Source: Altererythrobacter sp.
GTDB taxonomy: Bacteria > Pseudomonadota > Alphaproteobacteria > Sphingomonadales > Sphingomonadaceae
Assembly (NCBI GenBank): GCA_023299945.1
Contig: JALZVZ010000121.1
Span: 1-7,024 of the forward strand
Direction of reading: 5' to 3'
DNA: 7,024 bases
The notes below the pieces were generated by a model, which saw nothing but the letters and a program-made list of their open reading frames with translations, had not been told where the DNA came from and did no database searches. Made by a program: the position numbers and the translations under genes. Below are positions 1-5,648 of this stretch, piece after piece. Each line of letters opens with the position of its first letter. Position 1 is the stretch's first letter.

Positions 1-84
1 CTTGGCCTTGTGATGGCGTTCGCACTGGGCGGATCACTGCCGCTGCTCAACGCAAAACCGGCGCGTGCACTGAGGGAACTATAG
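1..84 (+). CDS. C-terminal end of a membrane protein, possibly an FtsX-like ABC permease (5' truncated)
   Basis: Frame 1 is open from the window edge to a TAG stop at 82-84 and gives 27 residues. They begin with a hydrophobic stretch (LGLVMAFALGGSLPLL) and end in a short basic tail, NAKPARALREL. A last transmembrane helix followed by a P-x-x-A-L-R tail is typical of the C-terminus of FtsX/MacB/YbbP-type ABC transporter permeases, which act in the inner membrane. That assignment rests only on this short tail and is an inference; any polytopic membrane protein could end this way. A strong hairpin terminator begins 10 nt after the stop, which supports this being a true gene end. Confidence 0.5.
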   Translation, partial: LGLVMAFALGGSLPLLNAKPARALREL

Positions 85-93
85 ACGCATACG

Positions 94-127
94 AAAAGGG
101 GGAGAGCATCGCGGCCCTCCCCCTTTT
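94..127. terminator. Bidirectional Rho-independent terminator between convergent genes
   Basis: An 11-bp perfect inverted repeat (AAAAGGGGGAG at 94-104, CTCCCCCTTTT at 117-127) encloses a 12-nt loop. The outer A/T pairs supply a U-tract on either strand. It lies between the stop of the rightward gene (84) and the stop of the leftward RDD gene (146), as expected for a terminator serving both. Confidence 0.85.
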
Positions 128-145
128 GATTGCTCGTTCAATTAT

Positions 146-625
146 TCAGCTGAAGATATTGGCATCTACGCCCACTTCCCCGGGACTACCCTTCACAACG
201 ACAGTGCTGCAGATAATGTCGTGCAGGCCTTGTTTCTTCTCGGTGAAACCCGCCATAATATAGCCGATCAAAAGGATCAGCGCTGAGAGAATTTTGGCAA
301 AATACCGCCCCAAAGCACGCAGCCAGCTAATCCGATTGCCGTTTTCGTCAGCGACCACGAGGCCCAAGGCCATCTTGCCCAATGTGGCCTGCTTAGCCGA
401 GCTTTCCATCACCACATAATACAATATGCTACCAATGCTGGTCACGGTCACTGCAGCGATAGAGGCGGCATCTTCGAACATTCCGCCCGCTTCAGGGTCG
501 AGCGATGCAGCGCTAAACAGGCTAACGCCCAGAACTGCGTAAATGATAAGCTGCGCGACCATGATTATTATGTAGTCGATCAAATAGGCTGCAAATCGTA
601 TCCAAAAACCCGCGTAATTCATCAT
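146..625 (-). CDS. RDD family integral membrane protein
   Basis: This encodes a 159-residue protein that is nearly all RDD domain. The first helix carries the signature Arg and Asp (R10 and D17 in RFAAYLIDYII). About three membrane segments are visible, near residues 12-34, 55-73 and 108-128. The central motif ATLGKMALGL (80-89) follows the second segment, and the closing motif KKQGLHDIICSTVVV (130-144) matches the family's usual R/K-x-x-LHD-x-x-x-x-TxVV ending. RDD proteins sit in the inner membrane; some have been linked to ion or Na+(Li+)/H+ transport, but most have no known function, and nothing here identifies a substrate. The frame is open 39 codons further upstream, but that extension would run through the receptor's terminator. 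The start at 625 has a strong Shine-Dalgarno; a second ATG at 622 is a less well spaced alternative. The upstream receptor gene has the same direction but is separated by the terminator at 707-739, so the gene probably has its own promoter, though I see no convincing one. Confidence 0.88.
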   Translation of the reverse strand: MMNYAGFWIRFAAYLIDYIIIMVAQLIIYAVLGVSLFSAASLDPEAGGMFEDAASIAAVTVTSIGSILYYVVMESSAKQATLGKMALGLVVADENGNRISWLRALGRYFAKILSALILLIGYIMAGFTEKKQGLHDIICSTVVVKGSPGEVGVDANIFS

Positions 626-630
626 TTTTC

Positions 631-638
631 CCACCTCC
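631..638 (-). promoter_or_regulatory. Shine-Dalgarno of the RDD gene
   Basis: The minus strand reads GGAGGTGGGAAAA directly before ATG. The GGAGG core lies 8 nt from the ATG at 625 (11 nt from the second ATG at 622). This fixes the start well inside the longer open frame. Confidence 0.8.
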
Positions 639-706
639 AATATTGATTTGTGCAAGCCACCACAAAACCGAACCGGATGCAAGTTTACCCCGCAACACAG
701 CAGCGC

Positions 707-739
707 AAAGAAAAAGGGCCTCGCATCGCTGCAAGGCCC
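707..739 (-). terminator. Rho-independent terminator after the TonB-dependent receptor gene
   Basis: On the minus strand GGGCCTTGC, a 6-nt loop AGCGAT and GCGAGGCCC form a 9-bp stem with one G-U pair, followed at once by TTTTTCTTT. It starts 33 nt after the receptor's stop codon at 773-775 and ends 81 nt before the RDD start. It should therefore end the receptor transcript and uncouple it from the RDD gene. Confidence 0.92.
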
Positions 740-772
740 CAATTCTTATAGTCGTCCGGTCTAAACCAAGGC

Positions 773-3370
773 TTAGAACTTGAAGCGAACCAATGCGCCA
801 TAAGTGCGCGGCGCGCTTGGGTAGCCTGACACTGTTCCAGACTGCGCCACACCATCGAACACTGTCGTGATGAATTGATCGTCAAGCAGGTTACGGCCCC
901 AAATGCCCACTTCGATGCCATTCTCCATGGCAAAAGTCATCGAACCGTTCACAAGGTTCACTTCACGGCGGAAGATTTCGGTGTTGCCATTGGCAACATT
1001 GAAGGTCGGCAGACCGTTGTTAATATCGGTGTTGCTTTCATGATTGTAATCAAGGCGGGTAATCAAACGATTGCCGCTTCCACCAAACTCATGAGTGTAA
1101 GTTGCCGATGTCGCCAATGCCCAAGCCGGAATACCAGCCGGACGAACCCCGGTTAGATCACCCAAAACGCTGCCTGGGAAATCGTCAAACAGCGGGTCAA
1201 GATGCGTCGCTGCAAAGGTGAACACCAAGCCATCGGTTGGTTGGACGCGCACATCCAACTCAAAACCTTTGACCGATTGCTGACCAGCGTTTTGAAGCGC
1301 AAAACCAGTGCCGGTGAAGGCAAGGCTTTGGAAGCCATCAATGGTTTGATCAAACAGAGCAAGGTTGACGTTGAGGCCATCCCAAGACCCCTTGAAACCG
1401 ATTTCGTAAACTTCAGCAGTCTCTGGACCAGCAAACCGCGTACCGGAAACCAAGTTCGGCACGTTAAGACCCGCATTCAAAAGCGGCGAGTCGGGCGCAG
1501 AGAATGTCGAACCAGCTACGCCTGCGGTAAAGTCTGTTGAATTGGGTCGGCTGTCACGCGACAGGTTGACCGAGCTGGCTTTGAAGCCAGTTGCAAAGCT
1601 TGCATACACGTTAATCTCTGGCGAGACTTCGTACGCAGCGCGAAGCAGGTAGGTGAACTTGTCATCACGTGTGCGGCCATCTTCGACAGCGTTCGGGATT
1701 GTTACGAAGGGTGGCTGGAATTGGAACCCAGCCAAACCGATCAGCGGGTTGAGCGCCGGGTCAACCGCCCCAGCCAGCAACGCATCTTGGTTCGCTTGTG
1801 GCAAAGCCTGGAATTGGTCACGCGTTGTGACCCCTCCAGCCGTTGCACCCACGATAAACGCATCGACAAAGTTAACCTGCGCCAGCGGATCAAAGCTTTG
1901 CTGTGCAAGAGCGAAGTCTTTCTTATCATCGGTATAGTTGAAACCGCCGGTCAGCACGAGGCCGTCGAAAGGTTCAAAATCAACCGTACCAAAGATAGAC
2001 CACGATGTGTTTTCGATGCTGAACTGTTCAGATGTCAGCAGCGGAGTTGCAAAGATGGTTTCCTGCGGAAAGCCAAAGCTTAATTCCAGTTGGTTAAACA
2101 AAGTTGGTTGACCAGTCAGAACCGCAACAGGGTCTTGGCCGGCGAGGATTTCGAAAAAGTTGCGAATGTCATCGCCATTTTCGATTTCGCTGTCCTGATC
2201 GATGCTCTCGTCGAAGTAGAAACCACCGAGCAAAAAGTTGATCGGGCCATCAAAATCTGACGCGATACGAAGTTCTTGAGTGAAGGTTTTGACTTCCTGA
2301 TCGCGACGTTCAAACGCAATGTCCGCGCTTGAATAATCGATGTCAGACAAGAAGGCATTGTCGAGCTTACGATAGGATGTGATCGACGTAACTGAAATAG
2401 GTCCAGTTGCCCAATCAACGTGCAATGAGCCGCCGTAATTGTCGATCTCGTTCGAAGGCACATCATTCAGGAACGCATCGTATGAGAAAAGATCGGTGCT
2501 GATCTGGCCGCCCACTGCGGCAAGACCGGCTGCTGTTGGACCAGCGACCAATGTGGTAACAGTGCAGCAAACCTCATCAATCTGTGAATAATCCGCTTTT
2601 GCGCGAATTTTCAGATCAGGGGTTGGCTCAAACAGCAATTGCGCGCCGACATTCCAGCGATTGCGATCGTTCTGCTCTACGCCAAGGTTGACGATCTCTC
2701 CGTAACCATCGCGCTTGTTATAGCTGCCATCCAATGAGAAAGCGATCGTATCTGTAAGCGGGCCGGTGACGTCACCTTTTACAATGATAGCATTGAAATT
2801 GCCGTAGCTGGCTTCAACCTTGCCGCCGAAATCAAATTGCGGTTCGCGGGTAACGACTGAGATAACGCCAGCAGATGCGTTTTTACCAAACAAAGTAGAT
2901 TGCGGGCCGTTGAGAACTTCAATGCGTTGCACATTGGGCAAATCGGATAGGGCCGCGGCAGAGCGCGAACGGAAAACACCATCGATAAACACGCCAACCG
3001 ATGGCTCAATGCCAAGGTTATTATCGCCATTACCAAAACCGCGAATGATGAAAGTTGATGCTGATGAAGTTTGTAGCTGGCTCACCCGCAAAGACGGGTT
3101 GACAGATTGCAGATCGAGAACATCGCGAATTTGCGCCTGTTCTAGCACTTCACCAGATGTCACCGATACAGAGATCGGCGTTTGTTGCAGGGTTTGCTCA
3201 CGCTTGGTTGCGGTCACGATGATTACATTGTCATCAGCAGCTTCTTCTTCGGCTGCATTATCTGCGGTTTGTGCATGTGCGACGCCTGGAAGGGCGATGG
3301 CCGCAGCCGCTGCACTGGACAGCAGAGTAAAGCGGGCCTGGCCGTTAAGACCGGTCGTATTAGAACGCAT
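773..3370 (-). CDS. TonB-dependent outer-membrane receptor
   Basis: This encodes an 865-residue outer-membrane receptor that would take up a scarce ligand using energy passed on by TonB-ExbB-ExbD. A Sec signal peptide spans residues 1-33: a polar start, an Ala-rich hydrophobic core, and probable cleavage after AHA. An acidic linker (EEEAADD, 41-47) leads to the TonB box IIVTATKR at 50-57. The plug covers about 60-175, with IRGFG at 109-113, FIDGVF at 128-133 and the block RIEVLNGPQSTLFGKNASAG at 149-168. The usual Arg before GPQ is Asn154 here. The beta-barrel fills the rest and ends in RTYGALVRFKF with a terminal Phe, the normal barrel signal. The mature protein has only two cysteines, adjacent at 268-269. 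The start at 3370 is chosen because the signal peptide begins there and GAGAGG lies 7 nt upstream; the frame stays open 77 codons further but without a signal peptide. The substrate cannot be read from sequence: no Fur box is evident and neither neighbour suggests one. Large numbers of such receptors of unknown ligand are typical of Sphingomonadales. Confidence 0.93.
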   Translation of the reverse strand: MRSNTTGLNGQARFTLLSSAAAAAIALPGVAHAQTADNAAEEEAADDNVIIVTATKREQTLQQTPISVSVTSGEVLEQAQIRDVLDLQSVNPSLRVSQLQTSSASTFIIRGFGNGDNNLGIEPSVGVFIDGVFRSRSAAALSDLPNVQRIEVLNGPQSTLFGKNASAGVISVVTREPQFDFGGKVEASYGNFNAIIVKGDVTGPLTDTIAFSLDGSYNKRDGYGEIVNLGVEQNDRNRWNVGAQLLFEPTPDLKIRAKADYSQIDEVCCTVTTLVAGPTAAGLAAVGGQISTDLFSYDAFLNDVPSNEIDNYGGSLHVDWATGPISVTSITSYRKLDNAFLSDIDYSSADIAFERRDQEVKTFTQELRIASDFDGPINFLLGGFYFDESIDQDSEIENGDDIRNFFEILAGQDPVAVLTGQPTLFNQLELSFGFPQETIFATPLLTSEQFSIENTSWSIFGTVDFEPFDGLVLTGGFNYTDDKKDFALAQQSFDPLAQVNFVDAFIVGATAGGVTTRDQFQALPQANQDALLAGAVDPALNPLIGLAGFQFQPPFVTIPNAVEDGRTRDDKFTYLLRAAYEVSPEINVYASFATGFKASSVNLSRDSRPNSTDFTAGVAGSTFSAPDSPLLNAGLNVPNLVSGTRFAGPETAEVYEIGFKGSWDGLNVNLALFDQTIDGFQSLAFTGTGFALQNAGQQSVKGFELDVRVQPTDGLVFTFAATHLDPLFDDFPGSVLGDLTGVRPAGIPAWALATSATYTHEFGGSGNRLITRLDYNHESNTDINNGLPTFNVANGNTEIFRREVNLVNGSMTFAMENGIEVGIWGRNLLDDQFITTVFDGVAQSGTVSGYPSAPRTYGALVRFKF

Positions 3371-3377
3371 GAATTTT

Positions 3378-3383
3378 CCTCTC
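3378..3383 (-). promoter_or_regulatory. Shine-Dalgarno of the TonB-dependent receptor gene
   Basis: The minus strand reads GAGAGG, then AAAATTC (7 nt), then ATG at 3370. This supports the start that yields a clean signal peptide, not the longer open frame. Confidence 0.7.
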
Positions 3384-3447
3384 ACAAAAAACTTCAATCC
3401 TTTGACGCTCCCCACGCGCGGCAGACTAAACAGCCCAAGAATTGAAC

Positions 3448-3535
3448 AGGTCACACAATAATCTGCGCAAAGAGTTGAAACAAGTTTAAAAGCAATCGAA
3501 AGCACGCACAGTACGATTGTTGCCACAAGGTCACA
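3448..3535. repeat. 8-bp direct repeat AGGTCACA, two copies exactly 80 bp apart
   Basis: Copies lie at 3448-3455 and 3528-3535 (TGTGACCT on the minus strand). The first touches the proposed receptor -10 box and would cover its start site; the second lies just upstream of the -35 region. The arrangement could suit a regulator, but an 8-bp match in a region this size may occur by chance. Confidence 0.25.
3455..3483 (-). promoter_or_regulatory. Possible sigma70-type promoter of the receptor gene
   Basis: On the minus strand TTGTTT (3478-3483) and TATTGT (3455-3460) are separated by exactly 17 nt. The element lies about 85-113 nt upstream of the receptor ATG and would give a leader of roughly 80 nt. 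Each box matches the general bacterial consensus only partly, so this is a candidate. Confidence 0.3.
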
Positions 3536-3707
3536 GTGCAGCGGCCCTCGCCGTAAGGGAGCCGGGCTTAATATGTGCTGCATTTCCGCTTTTACGCCCA
3601 CGCGGCTTGTGGCGGGCGCACTCTTGCGCTAGGCGCGCGGCATATTGTGCGGCGCAGCGAAATTGCGCGCTGCCTAAATCCCTTTTTTCCATAAGGCTTA
3701 AAACGTA

Positions 3708-5546
3708 ATGTCCCAATCCCTTCGCAATATCGCGATCATCGCTCACGTTGACCACGGCAAGACCACTTTGGTGGACCAATTGTTCCGCCAATCAGGCACT
3801 TACCGCGAGAACCAGCGCATCGAAGAACGCGCCATGGATAGCGGCGATTTGGAAAAAGAGCGCGGCATTACCATTCTTGCCAAATGCACCAGCGTCGAAT
3901 GGGAAGGCCCAGACGGCGAAACCACACGCATCAATATCGTTGATACGCCGGGCCACGCCGACTTTGGCGCAGAAGTGGAGCGCATCCTCTCCATGGTCGA
4001 CGGCGTTATCCTGCTGGTCGACAGCGCAGAAGGCGCAATGCCGCAGACCAAATTCGTCACCGGCAAAGCTTTGGCCCTCGGCCTCAAGCCGATCGTGGTC
4101 GTCAATAAGATCGATCGTCCCGATGGCCGTCCACAAGAAGTGCTGGACGAAGTGTTTGACCTGTTCACCTCGCTTGATGCGACTGACGAGCAATTGGATT
4201 TCCCATCATTGTGGGCATCGGGCCGCGATGGCTATGCCAGCGACGATGAAAATGCGCGCGAAGGCACATTGGACCCATTGTTCGAGCTGATCACAAAACA
4301 CGTCCCCTCGCCCGGCCTTGACTCTGATGGTCCATTTGCCTTCCTCGCCACATTGCTTGACCGCGACCCCTTCATGGGCCGCGTGCTAACTGGCCGCGTC
4401 CAATCGGGCGGTTTGAAAGTCAACGATCCGATCCATGCGATTGATATGGACGGCAATGTCGTCGAAGTTGGCCGCGCAACCAAACTGATGAGCTTTGATG
4501 GTCTGGAACGCGTTCCCGTTGAGAGTGCCTCTGCTGGCGATATTATCGCGCTGGCGGGCCTTGAAAAAGCGACCGTGGCCAACACGATTTGCACCCCAAC
4601 GGTAAGCACCCCCATCAAAGCCCAGCGGATTGATCCGCCAACGTTGGCCATGCGCTTTGCTGTTAATGACAGCCCGCTAGCAGGGCTCGAAGGCGATAAA
4701 GTCACCAGCCGCATGATCCGTGATCGTCTGCTGCGCGAGGCGGAAACCAATGTCGCCATTCGCGTCACCGAAAGCGAAGATAAGGACAGTTTCGAAGTGG
4801 CTGGCCGCGGCGAATTGCAATTGGGCGTTCTGATTGAAACCATGCGCCGCGAAGGGTTCGAGCTAGGTATTTCACGACCGCGGGTTCTCTTCCGCGAAGA
4901 AGATGGCAAGCAAATGGAGCCCTATGAAACCTGCGTCATCGACGTGGATGACGAGCATTCCGGCACTGTGGTTGAAAAAATGCAGAAGCGTAAGGCAGAC
5001 CTTACCGAGATGCGTCCCTCTGGCATTGGCAAGACGCGGATCACCTTCTCCGCCCCATCACGCGGCCTAATCGGCTATCACGGTGAATTCCTATCCGACA
5101 CGCGCGGCACCGGCATTATGAACCGCCTGTTTGAGAAATACGGCCCTTACAAAGGCTCTGTTGGTGGACGCAATAATGGCGTTCTGGTTTCCAATTCCGA
5201 CGGTGACACCAATGCTTACGCTCTCAACATGCTGGAAGAGCGTGGCGAAATGTTTGTCGGCGCAACAGTCAAAGTTTACGAGGGTATGGTTATTGGCGAG
5301 AACGCCAAGCCTGATGATCTTGAAGTGAACCCGATGAAAGCCAAGCAGCTTTCCAACGTGCGCTCCTCGGGCAAGGATGATGCCATCCGCCTGACCCCGC
5401 CTCGCCGGATGAGCCTTGAGCAATCCATCGCCTACATCGATGATGATGAGATGGTTGAGGTGACACCAAAGAGCATCCGCCTGCGCAAATCGGCCCTGTG
5501 CCCACATGAGCGCAAGAAGCTGAAGCGCAAAAAAGACGCTGGCTAA
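3708..5546 (+). CDS. typA: Ribosome-associated translational GTPase TypA/BipA
   Basis: This 612-residue protein is full length for TypA/BipA (usually about 605-615). TypA is a cytoplasmic GTPase related to EF-G and LepA. It binds the 70S ribosome and helps ribosome assembly and growth under stress such as cold. The G motifs are complete: G1 AHVDHGKTT (12-20), G2 ERGITI (51-56), G3 DTPGH (79-83), G4 NKID (133-136) and G5 near ASGRDG (170-175). Domain II follows from about residue 210, with EF-G-like domains III and V after it. The family-specific C-terminal region includes [14 protein letters not shown] and ends with [21 protein letters not shown], a basic tail suited to rRNA contact. The ATG at 3708 places G1 at the normal distance from the N-terminus; the Shine-Dalgarno is weak (AAGG, 11 nt upstream). 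A TTG-started open frame ends at TAATG over this start but has no supporting features. No frameshift or missing catalytic residue is seen. I see no intrinsic terminator before the next gene. Confidence 0.97.
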   Translation: MSQSLRNIAIIAHVDHGKTTLVDQLFRQSGTYRENQRIEERAMDSGDLEKERGITILAKCTSVEWEGPDGETTRINIVDTPGHADFGAEVERILSMVDGVILLVDSAEGAMPQTKFVTGKALALGLKPIVVVNKIDRPDGRPQEVLDEVFDLFTSLDATDEQLDFPSLWASGRDGYASDDENAREGTLDPLFELITKHVPSPGLDSDGPFAFLATLLDRDPFMGRVLTGRVQSGGLKVNDPIHAIDMDGNVVEVGRATKLMSFDGLERVPVESASAGDIIALAGLEKATVANTICTPTVSTPIKAQRIDPPTLAMRFAVNDSPLAGLEGDKVTSRMIRDRLLREAETNVAIRVTESEDKDSFEVAGRGELQLGVLIETMRREGFELGISRPRVLFREEDGKQMEPYETCVIDVDDEHSGTVVEKMQKRKADLTEMRPSGIGKTRITFSAPSRGLIGYHGEFLSDTRGTGIMNRLFEKYGPYKGSVGGRNNGVLVSNSDGDTNAYALNMLEERGEMFVGATVKVYEGMVIGENAKPDDLEVNPMKAKQLSNVRSSGKDDAIRLTPPRRMSLEQSIAYIDDDEMVEVTPKSIRLRKSALCPHERKKLKRKKDAG

Positions 5547-5612
5547 CATTGGTGGGTAAGTTCGGGGGGCTAAACTCACCGCAACGCTTGCACTAAACAA
5601 CTGCGCTTTCTA

Positions 5613-5640
5613 CCGTCCTCGGGTTGCCCCTTGAGGACGG
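5613..5640 (+). promoter_or_regulatory. Inverted repeat in the leader of the gamma-glutamyltransferase gene, reaching into its Shine-Dalgarno
   Basis: CCGTCCTC (5613-5620) pairs perfectly with GAGGACGG (5633-5640). Inside it, GGG (5621-5623) can pair with CCC (5628-5630), leaving a TTGC loop and a TT bulge. The 3' arm overlaps the ribosome binding site: GGAG (5639-5642) lies 6 nt before the ATG at 5649. No U-tract follows, so it is not a normal intrinsic terminator. In RNA it could restrict ribosome access or stabilise the 5' end. The inverted repeat is seen directly; the role is inferred. Confidence 0.5.
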
Positions 5641-5648
5641 AGAAAATT

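Larger units (their letters stand above)
3371..3707. other. Divergent intergenic region between the receptor gene and typA
   Basis: These 337 bases lie between two divergently read genes and must hold both promoters. The receptor-proximal half is AT-richer and carries a plausible leftward promoter. The typA-proximal half (about 3590-3674) is GC-rich, with a 6-bp stem (GCAGCG 3654-3659, CGCTGC 3668-3673) followed after 9 nt by a T6 run (3683-3688) and a weak Shine-Dalgarno-like AAGG at 3693-3696, 11 nt from the typA ATG. I found no well-matched promoter for typA, no Fur-like box, no tRNA and no convincing small gene. Confidence 0.6.

Noticed and set aside
626..742. In-frame extension of 39 codons upstream of the RDD start
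   Set aside because: It would read through the receptor's Rho-independent terminator at 707-739, while the start at 625 has a strong GGAGG and begins the RDD domain at the normal place.
3402..3430. Rightward TTGACG-N17-ACTAAA as a typA promoter
   Set aside because: The -10 box is poor and it lies about 280 nt from typA, within the leader of the divergent receptor gene.
2820..3461. 213-codon open frame antisense to the receptor's N-terminal part
   Set aside because: It has low-complexity Ser/Ala/Arg/Thr content and no motif, and it overlaps the signal peptide, TonB box and plug of a clear receptor gene.
3371..3601. In-frame extension of 77 codons upstream of the receptor start
   Set aside because: It has no signal peptide at its own start, covers the likely promoter and leader, and the internal start at 3370 has both a Shine-Dalgarno and a proper signal sequence.
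3517..3708. 63-codon TTG-started frame ending in TAATG over the typA start
   Set aside because: It has a rare start codon, no clear ribosome binding site and Arg/Ala-rich composition that fits GC-rich non-coding DNA. The stop-start overlap alone is weak evidence for a coupled leader peptide.
4232..4909. 225-codon open frame antisense to typA
   Set aside because: It is a Ser/Arg-rich translation without domains, fully inside a highly conserved gene; it is a mirror of typA codon bias.
5551..5580. Partial inverted repeat GGTG...CACC right after typA as a terminator
   Set aside because: The stem needs a 4-nt bulge and there is no T-run after it, so it does not qualify as an intrinsic terminator.
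5588..5616. Possible promoter TTGCAC-N17-TACCGT before the gamma-glutamyltransferase gene
   Set aside because: Each box matches the consensus at only three of six positions, so the correct spacing alone does not support it.
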